Shown piece after piece: positions 41,097 to 49,008 of a DNA stretch of 64,000 nt (its first letter is position 1; the number at the start of each line of letters is the position of its first letter). The stretch is from a virus: positions 16,260-80,259 of IMG/VR virus record IMGVR_UViG_3300021185_003122; one strand, written 5' to 3'. The notes below the pieces were generated by a model. That model made no database searches, was not told where the DNA came from, and saw only the letters and a program-made list of their open reading frames with translations. The translations under genes and the position numbers were made by a program.

Positions 41097-41521
41097 TGTA
41101 CTAACAGTAGTAAGACTGCTGCAGCACCAACTGTAGTTCCTATTTTATAGAGTTTTTTGGCACGAGCTTCCTTTTTTAATTGTATTTGTAATTGTTCAGA
41201 TAACTCAGAACTAGTACCCAGCTGTAGATCTTTTTGATCAATAATACTCTGGTAATTTAAGACTTGACTTTCAAGATTAGTAACTAATTGAGACTGTGTT
41301 TCAAGTTTATTGTTAGTTTCTACTAACAATTCATTTAATGTTTTAACCTCTAATTTTAAACCGTCACCTGTAATAAGATCTTTTACTACTAACTTAGCTA
41401 TAGGTTTAGTTAATTGTATCGTTGTACTGTCCGTAACGTTTTGTGAAGTAGCGTTCCAGCTCATCATCAGTAAGGTCATTAACAGCATCAAGTTTCTTAT
41501 TTGTTTCTTTTTTGATAACAT
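41093..41521 (-). CDS. Exported coiled-coil protein, spanin-like partner
   Basis: An N-terminal signal (LMLLMTLLMMSWNATSQ) is followed by a coiled coil (about 60-120) and a C-terminal membrane segment (YKIGTTVGAAAVLLLLVQ). It overlaps the previous gene (41406-41753) by 116 nt in another frame, like Rz/Rz1 overlaps. With an export signal and terminal anchor it could act as the second part of a two-component spanin. Homology is not provable; this is inferred from topology and location after the amidase gene. Confidence 0.6.
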   Translation of the reverse strand: MLSKKKQIRNLMLLMTLLMMSWNATSQNVTDSTTIQLTKPIAKLVVKDLITGDGLKLEVKTLNELLVETNNKLETQSQLVTNLESQVLNYQSIIDQKDLQLGTSSELSEQLQIQLKKEARAKKLYKIGTTVGAAAVLLLLVQ

Positions 41522-41753
41522 TTATACTATAGTTTAAATTACGAATCTTTTTATCATACTCAACTATCTGTATTTCCAGAGAGTCAGCTTGTTTATCTAA
41601 AATAGTATTCTTTGAATGTAAAGAATCTACTTTTTTTTCTAACATATCTATCTTATCAAGATAGGATTGTACGTCTATATCTTCTTTTTTATTTATAATC
41701 CAGAAGATACATAACGTAGTAATACATAAAAGTATAACTGATATACGGTTCAT
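41406..41753 (-). CDS. Inner-membrane spanin-like protein (Rz-like)
   Basis: An N-terminal membrane helix (about 4-20) and a long coiled coil (about 24-90) with a C-terminal TDDELERYFTKRYGQ give the i-spanin topology. It follows the amidase gene and overlaps the next gene by 116 nt. Spanins disrupt the outer membrane in the last step of Gram-negative lysis, so a Bacteroidota host fits. A class 1 promoter at 41760-41788 is almost directly before its ATG. Confidence 0.65.
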   Translation of the reverse strand: MNRISVILLCITTLCIFWIINKKEDIDVQSYLDKIDMLEKKVDSLHSKNTILDKQADSLEIQIVEYDKKIRNLNYSINVIKKETNKKLDAVNDLTDDELERYFTKRYGQYNDTIN

Positions 41754-41759
41754 TTCATT

Positions 41760-41788
41760 AATATACTAAATTTATTTCGATTAAGCAA
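41760..41788 (-). promoter_or_regulatory. Class 1 promoter with almost no leader
   Basis: AGTTG, 20 nt, TATATTAATGAAATG on the minus strand. The -7 box ends 6 nt before ATG 41753, so the transcript could be leaderless. It overlaps the amidase stop region. Confidence 0.65.
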
Positions 41789-42272
41789 CTAATAGTTGTT
41801 TAAATCTCTCCCAATCAAATGCTGAACCTGGATCAGTTTTACCTTTGCCTTTTCCTCTAACATGATCTCCACTACAATCAGAATGTCTAACAATATTCTG
41901 GATTGATATACTATACTCATCCATCCAGTACTTAACTACTTCAACAGATGTATTCATTTGTTCTTCAGAATAAGTCCCCTCAGTCTCTATAGCTTTTGAA
42001 AAGCTTCCGAAATCATGTGTACCTGGAACTAATAATTCGAAACCTAAAAAATGAGAGTTCAATCCTGATAATCCATTCCATTCTGATTTACCTGCATGAA
42101 ATGCTTTACCAGGTGAACTAACCATCTTTTCGTATGTTCCATCAGGTTTAATAAAACCATGTACTGATAATCCTATAGACTTTAAAAAGTCATGGGCATA
42201 CATTGGTCCGTCATCTAACTTTAGATACTCAGACATTGAGTGTACTATTACTCCTTTTGGTTTAATTGGCAT
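41781..42272 (-). CDS. N-acetylmuramoyl-L-alanine amidase (endolysin)
   Basis: An Amidase_2/T7-lysozyme-like enzyme of 163 residues. The zinc ligands are His11 (VIVHSM), His130 (IVRHSDCSGD) and the distal Cys/Asp region, with Lys145-Thr146-Asp147-Pro148-Gly149 (GKTDPG) giving the catalytic K-x-D-P-G block. It cleaves the amide bond between N-acetylmuramic acid and L-alanine in peptidoglycan. No signal peptide, so it needs a holin. The upstream holin-like genes and downstream spanin-like genes complete the lysis cassette. Confidence 0.93.
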   Translation of the reverse strand: MPIKPKGVIVHSMSEYLKLDDGPMYAHDFLKSIGLSVHGFIKPDGTYEKMVSSPGKAFHAGKSEWNGLSGLNSHFLGFELLVPGTHDFGSFSKAIETEGTYSEEQMNTSVEVVKYWMDEYSISIQNIVRHSDCSGDHVRGKGKGKTDPGSAFDWERFKQLLVA

Positions 42273-42274
42273 AA

Positions 42275-42505
42275 TTATTCTTTTTTACCACCGAAAATTT
42301 TACCTGCTTCAGCTATTCCAAATGAACCTAATACAATCCATACAAAAGAGTTGTATATAAATTCGTTGATTACAAGGTCTTTACCTACGTATCCAGTAAT
42401 CAAATCCACTAAAGCAAATAATACTATAATTACAAATGATGCGAATCCGACTACTGTCTTTTCGTTAATATCATTTTTATCGTTAAATAAGTCTTTAAAA
42501 GCCAT
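42275..42505 (-). CDS. Holin-like small membrane protein
   Basis: The 76-residue product has two hydrophobic segments (about 18-38 and 50-66) with a short charged N-terminus and C-terminus (AGKIFGGKKE). It lies immediately before the amidase gene (two-base gap). Size, topology and place make it the best holin candidate in the cassette. No sequence family is certain. Confidence 0.65.
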   Translation of the reverse strand: MAFKDLFNDKNDINEKTVVGFASFVIIVLFALVDLITGYVGKDLVINEFIYNSFVWIVLGSFGIAEAGKIFGGKKE

Positions 42506-42510
42506 TATAA

Positions 42511-42837
42511 TTAGTTTTTGTTTTTATTGTAAGCTTGTGTTCCAAAGAACGCTGCAACAATAGCTGCAACAGAAACAAAATAAGTTGCTGCCATATCACC
42601 AAGTATTTGTGATGCTTGATCTAAACCTATTAGATTAGCTAGCACTACTGCAAATGGATAAAGTAACATACCAAATAAAGCAAACCATGCCATCTTACGT
42701 TGAGCATCTCTCATTGCATCTTGGTCATCAAGTTCTTTTCTCTTGAACTCTAGATACATATCATGTTCTGCCTTTGATACTTTACCGTCTCCGTTAGTAT
42801 CTGCTGGGTGTAAAGCTTTTTTCTCTTTTTCTTCCAT
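42511..42837 (-). CDS. EF-hand membrane protein, possible calcium-controlled holin or lysis regulator
   Basis: DTNGDGKVSKAE (residues 13-24) is a textbook EF-hand loop (Asp at 1, Asn at 3, Asp at 5, Gly at 6, Glu at 12), followed by a charged helix and two membrane segments (about 48-70 and 78-100). It is the first gene of the lysis set. It may bind calcium with the N-terminus in the cytoplasm or periplasm and affect hole formation; this is inference. A CTATTTAT motif lies 4 nt before the ATG. Confidence 0.7.
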   Translation of the reverse strand: MEEKEKKALHPADTNGDGKVSKAEHDMYLEFKRKELDDQDAMRDAQRKMAWFALFGMLLYPFAVVLANLIGLDQASQILGDMAATYFVSVAAIVAAFFGTQAYNKNKN

Positions 42838-42841
42838 ATTA

Positions 42842-42850
42842 ATAAATAGT
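42842..42850 (-). promoter_or_regulatory. CTATTTAT motif (class 2, possible late promoter)
   Basis: ACTATTTAT on the minus strand, 4 nt before the ATG at 42837; it overlaps the stop of the outer-membrane gene. Confidence 0.4.
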
Positions 42851-44727
42851 TAAAAACTTAATCTACCTCCAATCATAAAGTTTACCATAGTAGGAAAATC
42901 TTTTATAGTGGCATCGATTACAGTTGTTCCTAATGTTAACCCAAATCTTTGAGTAAACATATAATTAAAATTTGTTCCTCCTATAACCATTACATCTGTA
43001 TTCCAAGTTGTATCATAATTAGTTAAACTCTGAGTAATAAATGGAGATGATACAGCTACCATAGGACTAATAGTTAATCTATCATTGTATTTAAAAGACT
43101 TAGTAGCAAAACCAGTTAATGAACCAGCAAGCACTATGTCATCATAGTATATGTATCCTTCTCTTACATCAAGTTCTACAGATGTTATAGTAGTTCCTAA
43201 TGCAAATCCACCTACTAGACCTTTCTTACCTAAAAATACTAGTGAATGGTTCATAGTACCCATATAGGATGTAAACATTTTCATCCCTCCTACAGCGGCT
43301 GAATATACTCTGTTAACTCTTCCTTCATCATTTACATGAACTCTAGAATAATTAAGGTTTAACATAAACTGTTCTAAATTGTCATACACCATTAAGTTAG
43401 CACCAAATGTTTCAGTACCTAGCAAAGTAGTCTGGCTTATGCCGAACATTGTAGCATAGGAATATTTTCCGTCAACTCCTTGTTGAGATAGTACGTTAGC
43501 GGCAAGGACTGGAGGAGCAAAAGCTCTTTTTTTCTTTTCATCCTCATCATCTTCCTCTTCGTCTTCGTTTGAAGTTTCTTCTTCTTCGCTTTCTTCCTCA
43601 TCATCCTCAGATTCTTCTTCGTCAGACTCCTCTTCATCTGATTCTTCTTCACTGTCCTCTTCTGACTCCTCGTCTGATTCTGATTCTTCTTCTGACTCTT
43701 CTTCTGATTGTTCTTCATCTGATTCTTCGTTTTCTGATTCTTCTTCGGTTGACTCTTCTTCAGTGGATTCCTCCTCTGTAGATTCTTCTTCTGTAGTTTC
43801 ATCTGATTCAGATTCACTTTCACTTTCAGTTTCTGATTCAGATTCACTTTCAGTACTATCATCAGATTCACTCTCTGTAGATTCACTTTCACTTTCTGAT
43901 GATTCTGATTCTGTGCTTTCACTTTCGGTACTTTCTGATTCAGTAGATTCAGTTTCAGTTGATTCTGTTTCTGTTGATTCAGTTTCAGTACTCTCTGTAG
44001 ACTCGGTACTTTCTACTTCTGTAGATTCTGATGAACTTTCTTGAGACGTTTCTTGCGAGCTTTCTCCGCCAGATGACGTTTCGGATGAAGAAGCTTCTGT
44101 AGACGTTTCTGTACTTTGCGTTTCTGTTGAAGCAGTTCCTTCAGTACTAGTTGTGTCTGGTTGCGAACTCCCCTGGCTCGATTCAGTTGTTGTGGGTTGT
44201 GATGTAGACGTATCAGGAGTACTCGTGTCTGGTGTTGATGTAGTTGTATCCGGTACGCTAGTATCAGGAGCCGAAGTCGTAGTATCTGGAACAGTAGTCG
44301 TAGGTGCTTCAGTAGTAGCGGGAACGTTAACATTAGTAGATGTTGCATCGGGTATAGTATTTGTCGTAGCAGTTTGATTCGCAACGTTAGTAGCATTAGC
44401 TGCTGCTTCTGTAGCCTGCTGCGTGGTTTGTTGAGTTTGTTGAGTTGTATTTACTACAGTACCTCCAGTAGTTGAACATGGACTAAGAGCATTCCACCAC
44501 AGCCAGGTTTCTTCTAGCCATGCTTGTAATTCACCATTTTGGAATTCTGCTGCTGTAAATGTACGGGACTTGTTATAGAATGCTACAACAGTCTGTCCAT
44601 TCATAGGTACACTAAATACAGAGACTGCTCCTGTACACCTATCTACATAGGTTTGGATCAGGGCCTGTGAGTAGGCCCGACCCATCCCCATCGCAGTAAT
44701 TACTATAATTAATAGCAACCTTCTCAT
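42850..44727 (-). CDS. Outer-membrane barrel protein with long acidic Ser/Thr/Glu linker
   Basis: A signal peptide (about 1-20) precedes an 80-residue Trp-containing domain with a Cys pair. Next is a Thr/Pro/Ala-rich linker, then about 200 residues of Ser-Glu-Thr and Glu/Asp runs (about 190-400), ending EDDEDEKKK. The last 215 residues form an even, alternating beta pattern, ending GGRLSF with a terminal Phe, as in outer-membrane beta-barrels. This looks like an exposed spacer attached to a barrel. It is adjacent to CsgG-like and lipoprotein genes and probably belongs to the same exported assembly. Confidence 0.75.
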   Translation of the reverse strand: MRRLLLIIVITAMGMGRAYSQALIQTYVDRCTGAVSVFSVPMNGQTVVAFYNKSRTFTAAEFQNGELQAWLEETWLWWNALSPCSTTGGTVVNTTQQTQQTTQQATEAAANATNVANQTATTNTIPDATSTNVNVPATTEAPTTTVPDTTTSAPDTSVPDTTTSTPDTSTPDTSTSQPTTTESSQGSSQPDTTSTEGTASTETQSTETSTEASSSETSSGGESSQETSQESSSESTEVESTESTESTETESTETESTETESTESESTESESTESESSESESESTESESDDSTESESESETESESESESDETTEEESTEEESTEEESTEEESENEESDEEQSEEESEEESESDEESEEDSEEESDEEESDEEESEDDEEESEEEETSNEDEEEDDEDEKKKRAFAPPVLAANVLSQQGVDGKYSYATMFGISQTTLLGTETFGANLMVYDNLEQFMLNLNYSRVHVNDEGRVNRVYSAAVGGMKMFTSYMGTMNHSLVFLGKKGLVGGFALGTTITSVELDVREGYIYYDDIVLAGSLTGFATKSFKYNDRLTISPMVAVSSPFITQSLTNYDTTWNTDVMVIGGTNFNYMFTQRFGLTLGTTVIDATIKDFPTMVNFMIGGRLSF

Positions 44728-44732
44728 AACAA

Positions 44733-45446
44733 TTAGTGATCAAAAATTCCTTTTCGTATCATTCTCTTCACTATCTTTGCGACTGCAGTCTCTAATGCTT
44801 TTCGAGTAGATACACCCACTGAGGAGGAATTGAATTTTACTTCATCTAAATTGTCTGAGTTAGTTAAGGTTAGCTCTCTAGTAGTAATTGCTTTACCTAA
44901 TCCTGATCCGGTCATATAAAGGCCAGTTTCAGAATCAACTGCTCTGATTTGTAGTCCTAGTCTGGTAACTAGTTTGTTTTTAATCCCATCTTTAAGATTT
45001 ATAGTTTCATCTTCTGATACAGAGTAGTCATATACTTCAACATAAATAAAATATTTAGCTAAAGTAATGTTACCTTTGATATCGATATCATTAGCTGTAA
45101 ATCCTTTTTGGGATGCTTTATATTGAGTCACCATTCTATTCTTGATTTCATCTCGAGTTTCGACAAATTCGAATCTCCAAGTTTCGTCAAGGAATGCTAC
45201 AGTAATGTTAGTCAGACCTAAACCTACTCTATTATCCCTTAATTCAGGATATTGGTTTAGAACGTCTTCTGTAACTCCAATATTAAGGAGAGCTACTGGT
45301 ACTGGATCACCATCATATTCTGGTATTGAGTATAACGAGGCTTGTTTCTCAAAATCCGCCTGATAATCCTCTGTAGTAGTCTTTCCTATTTGTTGTGCCG
45401 ATATAGAAGTACTAAATAATAGTAGTACTAATAATCTTTTAACCAA
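44733..45446 (-). CDS. CsgG-like outer-membrane secretion channel protein
   Basis: The start is taken as TTG 45446 (LVKRLLVLLLFSTSISAQQ), overlapping the previous stop; the longer frame (from 45512) would run 74 nt into that gene and lose the clean signal peptide. The mature protein has the CsgG pattern: a soluble alpha/beta core, LGLQIRAVDSETGLYMTGSG and the C-terminal helix VSTRKALETAVAKIVKRMI. CsgG makes a nonameric outer-membrane pore for curli. Here the lipobox Cys of classical CsgG is absent (SAQQ), so it may be anchored differently. Confidence 0.8.
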   Translation of the reverse strand: MVKRLLVLLLFSTSISAQQIGKTTTEDYQADFEKQASLYSIPEYDGDPVPVALLNIGVTEDVLNQYPELRDNRVGLGLTNITVAFLDETWRFEFVETRDEIKNRMVTQYKASQKGFTANDIDIKGNITLAKYFIYVEVYDYSVSEDETINLKDGIKNKLVTRLGLQIRAVDSETGLYMTGSGLGKAITTRELTLTNSDNLDEVKFNSSSVGVSTRKALETAVAKIVKRMIRKGIFDH

Positions 45447-45654
45447 GGGTATCGAAGATGCCCCAAGTTGCGTTGTCAAATGTAGCTGGGTTAGTAACAA
45501 GTTCCCATACAATAGTAGAAAATCCTACTAAAAATAGAGAAGATAGTGTTAAAAACCAGGCTGCAAAAAATAATACTAAACTTTTTCGTGTAAAAGTTGT
45601 AGCTTCGAGATATTCTTCTTTTATTAAAGAATAAGGGTTTACGTAATTGTTCAT
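45439..45654 (-). CDS. Small membrane protein in the CsgG-like module
   Basis: The 71-residue product has a charged N-terminus (MNNYVNPYSLIKEEYLEATT), one strong membrane segment (about 25-50) and a Thr/Asn-rich end. It overlaps the CsgG-like gene by eight bases. No named family. It could be an accessory component of the secretion module. Confidence 0.6.
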   Translation of the reverse strand: MNNYVNPYSLIKEEYLEATTFTRKSLVLFFAAWFLTLSSLFLVGFSTIVWELVTNPATFDNATWGIFDTLG

Positions 45655-45690
45655 AGTTTCAATTTTAATGGTTACAAATTAATTCTTATC

Positions 45691-45724
45691 GGAGCCGATA
45701 GTTGCCGCTATCGGTTCCTTTTTT
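45691..45724 (+). terminator. Strong hairpin with T-run on the plus strand
   Basis: GGAGCCGATAG (45691-45701), loop TTGCCG, CTATCGGTTCC (45708-45718), then six T. Eleven pairs with one G-T. On the minus strand there is no T-run, so it would terminate plus-strand transcription, opposite to every gene nearby. Confidence 0.7.
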
Positions 45725-45738
45725 CTACTGCGATATAA

Positions 45739-46029
45739 CTACCAATCTAAACCTGCCTTCTTCCTTTTTTCGGTTTCAGTAAGTTTAGGTTTGGCTTTAA
45801 TAAACACCTTCTTTACGACGGTATCTTTCTTTTGTTCCGGAATAGTAATATTGATTGTAGGGCCTTCCACATTAACGTTTTGTTCTTGCTTAACCTCTAC
45901 TGCCGAATCATCACTTTCTACTCCGAAAAACTCTTCTACTTTATCTGTAAAAACTGTACCTAAAGTTGTAAGTACAATTGCTACACCTGCAGTTATCTGA
46001 GCCTTAACGTTTTTTAATAGATTTTTCAT
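45739..46029 (-). CDS. Exported or anchored small protein
   Basis: A basic N-terminus and a hydrophobic segment (about 10-28, ITAGVAIVLTTLGTVFT) are followed by a charged tail containing EVKQEQNVNVEGPTINITIP and a basic end. It is probably a single-pass protein with its C-terminus outside the cytoplasm. It lies in the CsgG-like module between two lipoprotein genes and the terminator-like hairpin. No known family. Confidence 0.6.
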   Translation of the reverse strand: MKNLLKNVKAQITAGVAIVLTTLGTVFTDKVEEFFGVESDDSAVEVKQEQNVNVEGPTINITIPEQKKDTVVKKVFIKAKPKLTETEKRKKAGLDW

Positions 46030-46031
46030 AT

Positions 46032-46709
46032 TTAATCATCACTGACTGGAGTCTCATCTGGAGCACATCCTTCAGCATTTACATTGTTTATTTGAGTTAT
46101 AGGAGTATCTGGGCATTTATCTAATGCGTTAATAACACCGTCATAGTCATAATCTGCTACTGCAACTAATTGATCAACTCCTTCACCCACTTCTTGTAAA
46201 GAGGCTAAAAGTTCTTCTACTTGTGCTTTAGTAGCTTTAGTTTTCATTGTAGCTAGTATATCTTGTAGTCCTAATTTAATGTTAGCTATTTGTAAAAAGA
46301 TACCTGCCCATTGATTACCTTCATCATATAATGTCTGAAGTCCTTCTAAGGAGCTAACTACTCCGTTCAGGATATCGTCTATTTCAGATAAAAATTCTTC
46401 ATTAACAAGCATTGCTTCTTCGTAAGCTAACATAGCATCATTATACTCTAACATAGCTTCATTATACTCTGCAAGATGAGCATTATACTCCATTACTGCA
46501 TCGTGATAATTCTGTACTCCCTCAACGATAACTTCTAAATCCATTACGATTTGTTCCATATCGGAAGTAATTTGAGGAATGTTTAATGCTTCAAACGAAT
46601 TAACTACTTCTTGTAGCGATTCATTTAATCTAGCAAATCCTCTTTCCATCGAAGGGTTGGTACACCCTAATAATAATAAAACACTTAGTACTGCGAATAC
46701 GTTTTTCAT
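46032..46709 (-). CDS. Coiled-coil lipoprotein with thrombospondin-type-3-like end
   Basis: The signal peptide ends at LLLGC (Cys16), so a lipoprotein is likely. Residues about 25-185 form a long coiled coil with repeated EYN-A-x-L-x-Y sections (AHLAEYNEAMLEYNDAMLAY). The end carries ADYDYDGVINALDKCPDTP, a thrombospondin type 3/OmpA-linker calcium repeat (D-x-D-x-D-G-x-x-D). It could span or space the periplasm. It overlaps the neighbouring lipoprotein by four bases. Confidence 0.75.
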   Translation of the reverse strand: MKNVFAVLSVLLLLGCTNPSMERGFARLNESLQEVVNSFEALNIPQITSDMEQIVMDLEVIVEGVQNYHDAVMEYNAHLAEYNEAMLEYNDAMLAYEEAMLVNEEFLSEIDDILNGVVSSLEGLQTLYDEGNQWAGIFLQIANIKLGLQDILATMKTKATKAQVEELLASLQEVGEGVDQLVAVADYDYDGVINALDKCPDTPITQINNVNAEGCAPDETPVSDD

Positions 46710-47086
46710 TTTACAAACAATTTAACTGACTGTTTTTCATTCCCACTTTCATCTAAAAACTTAAATGTATAGTCTCCAGTTTCAAGTACTCTGGTGTATA
46801 TCGTATAAACGTTATCACCTTCCGTTACCTTTAAGGTATTTCTACTAACCAATTGTTTAGCTAAGTCTAATATTTCAACTGTGTATGTTCCGTCAACGTC
46901 TGTTTTTATATTAAACTTTGCTCCATCATAAACACTATTGTCATCAAACTGCAAGCCAGTAGTCTCTTCTATTTTTAACTCACTAGCTACCCATTGAGTA
47001 ACTGTAAAGTCATATTCATCTGGTGCACATGCTAAAAATAATGTGAACAAGATTGTATAATACCATTTTTGAAAATTGTAGCTCAT
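46706..47086 (-). CDS. Small lipoprotein with Ig-like/carbohydrate-like beta fold
   Basis: The lipobox FLAC gives Cys20. The mature 107 residues are all-beta (TGLQFDDNSVYDGAKFNIKT, VDGTYTVEILDLAKQLV, ETGDYTFKFLDESGNE), like an immunoglobulin or secretion-associated beta-sandwich. It lies between the coiled-coil lipoprotein and the large secreted protein and overlaps the former by 4 nt. Probably outer-membrane anchored; its role in the module is unknown. Confidence 0.65.
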   Translation of the reverse strand: MSYNFQKWYYTILFTLFLACAPDEYDFTVTQWVASELKIEETTGLQFDDNSVYDGAKFNIKTDVDGTYTVEILDLAKQLVSRNTLKVTEGDNVYTIYTRVLETGDYTFKFLDESGNEKQSVKLFVK

Positions 47087-47089
47087 TTT

Positions 47090-48910
47090 TTATTCTATAT
47101 TTAATTGTACTCTAACTGCATCCATATCTGAAGCATCAGTACTTGTTAATATTATTAATCCTGTAACACCGTTAATCTGTGCGGTCTTACTAAAAGTTAC
47201 AGTATATGTTGTATCTGACATAGAATCACCTAGAGTATTAATTGAACCAAAGTTTACTCTATTTTCAGTTACTTTAGCAAAATTAGTAGTAGTGTTTCCT
47301 GAATCAGCTTTTACAGAATCAAAAGATAATCTTGAATCATCAAAATTTAATCTTATTTGTGCTGCAGATAAATTACTTTCTGGTATTGATATTGTTGCTA
47401 CTACTTTATCTCCATCTTCTTCTACTATCATAGTACCATTAACCAAATCTATTTGAGCTCCTCCTACTCCTGTAAACATATTTACTGTTGATCTACCAGA
47501 TGGAGAAGATGCAAATGAAATAGATACTGCATCATTTACTATACCGTTACTAACACTTGGTGAATGAGAAAGATTTACATCACCTTTCCAAGTACCGTAT
47601 ACTTCAAATGTTTGACCTGAAGAGATATTGCTAAAGTTTACATCTATTTCAGTTAATGATCCGTTATGTGTTATACCATTTGCTTCATATGACTCTGCCG
47701 TTGTATTTGTATATGTACTACCGTCTGTAGATCTAAAGAAGTTTACACCGTTATTATTAGCATCAGTGTCATCTACATCTCCATCACTATCAATATCAAC
47801 ATACAACTCACTCACACCCATTACGTGAGCTAATAACTTATAAGTATCAGAATCGTCTAATATGTTATCATTAGCCCCATTAGTTCCTCCTGCTACATCA
47901 GCATTAAATTTTGATATACCTGCATTAATTGCTCCTGCACCATGTGTTGCTAGTTCTTTAAGAGCTAACTGTACATCTGATATAGTTAATATATCTTCAT
48001 ATAAAGTTTTAAAATTATTATTACCATCATCTACAGGTAAACCATAGTTCCATATTACTCCGTAATCTTCTGAAGTACTAGTAATATAAGAAGTAATATC
48101 TACTGATCCATCTGAAGGAACATTTAACCAGTAAGTGTTACCTGATATTAAATTAACCCAATTATCTCCATCTTTTTTAACTGGTACTAATTTAAACTTG
48201 GTCATATCAACGTTACTACCCATATTAAGTTTAGCAGTAATACCTTGCACGTCTATATCTTCTAATGGTGTATTTGTAAAGTCTTGATTTTCATATGCAT
48301 AAACTGGGCTATAAACTTTCGTTGTACCGTTTGTTAAATTAGCAGTTATCCTACCCATAGTAATCATTATGTTATCAGTATAGTCATGATTTGTACCAGC
48401 ATCTTTAACCTTGAACTTTAATTTTACAAAGTAATCTAGTTCTCCTAAATCACCACCAGTTGTTTGTGTCTGAGGGTGTAGGTTATTCCAACCAGTATTT
48501 TGACCATAGCTACCATTCTGCCATTGAGCCCATATATCGTATGCTTCATGGTTACTATTAAACGTCATCTTATATCCAGTCATTTCAAATAGACTGTTCT
48601 GTGGGTTGTCACTTGACGGTGCCATATATTCCGTTCCTAAATACGTATATGCTGCATTATTATACTCAACATCAATGTGAGCATAAGTTATGTCATGAGT
48701 ATCAGATAACCAATTCGTTAATTTGATACCAAATACAATAGTATCATTAACTTCTACATCTGCTATAGCTAAATTAGAGTTAGATGGTGAACCTAACCAC
48801 ACAAGGCCAGCTGCTCCTTCTCCATCTGCTACATCAGTAGAACTAGGTCCAGACAACTGTCCAATAGACAATGCTGGGATTAGAGTTAATAATAGTAAGA
48901 GTTTTCTCAT
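47090..48910 (-). CDS. Large secreted cohesin/dockerin-like protein
   Basis: A signal peptide (about 1-18, MRKLLLLLTLIPALSIGQ) leads a 606-residue beta-rich secreted protein. The first 200 residues resemble a cohesin-like domain (VNDTIVFGIKLTNWLSDTHD). Around residues 371-388 is DIDSDGDVDDTDANNNGVNF, a calcium-binding dockerin-like loop, and the last 150 residues look like a second beta domain with SFDSVKADSGNTTTNFAKV. It probably is the substrate or surface component of the CsgG-like secretion module. The last codon block overlaps the small gene at 48907. Confidence 0.75.
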   Translation of the reverse strand: MRKLLLLLTLIPALSIGQLSGPSSTDVADGEGAAGLVWLGSPSNSNLAIADVEVNDTIVFGIKLTNWLSDTHDITYAHIDVEYNNAAYTYLGTEYMAPSSDNPQNSLFEMTGYKMTFNSNHEAYDIWAQWQNGSYGQNTGWNNLHPQTQTTGGDLGELDYFVKLKFKVKDAGTNHDYTDNIMITMGRITANLTNGTTKVYSPVYAYENQDFTNTPLEDIDVQGITAKLNMGSNVDMTKFKLVPVKKDGDNWVNLISGNTYWLNVPSDGSVDITSYITSTSEDYGVIWNYGLPVDDGNNNFKTLYEDILTISDVQLALKELATHGAGAINAGISKFNADVAGGTNGANDNILDDSDTYKLLAHVMGVSELYVDIDSDGDVDDTDANNNGVNFFRSTDGSTYTNTTAESYEANGITHNGSLTEIDVNFSNISSGQTFEVYGTWKGDVNLSHSPSVSNGIVNDAVSISFASSPSGRSTVNMFTGVGGAQIDLVNGTMIVEEDGDKVVATISIPESNLSAAQIRLNFDDSRLSFDSVKADSGNTTTNFAKVTENRVNFGSINTLGDSMSDTTYTVTFSKTAQINGVTGLIILTSTDASDMDAVRVQLNIE

Positions 48911-49008
48911 TTCTTTTTTCCTAAATTTTTGTTACTTACACCGTACATATCTCTTAGACCGTCATCAATCCAATCGAAAAAGCGAAGTAGCTTTTTTATT
49001 ATTTTCAT
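48907..49008 (-). CDS. Tiny basic protein, 33 aa
   Basis: The frame from ATG 49008 to TGA 48907 encodes MKIIKKLLRFFDWIDDGLRD plus a basic tail. Its start overlaps the previous stop as ATGA, and its stop overlaps the next start in the same way. Such exact coupling on both sides argues that it is translated. An amphipathic helix is likely. Function unknown. Confidence 0.55.
   Translation of the reverse strand: MKIIKKLLRFFDWIDDGLRDMYGVSNKNLGKKK

Noticed and set aside
43437-44396. Long open frames on both strands in the acidic region, including plus-strand frames near 43569-44044
   Set aside because: They are by-products of the low-complexity SES/EES codon repeats in the 42850-44727 gene; they have no start context and give unlikely compositions.
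45447-45512. N-terminal extension of the CsgG-like gene
   Set aside because: It overlaps the small membrane gene by 74 nt and puts 22 extra residues before a clean signal peptide.
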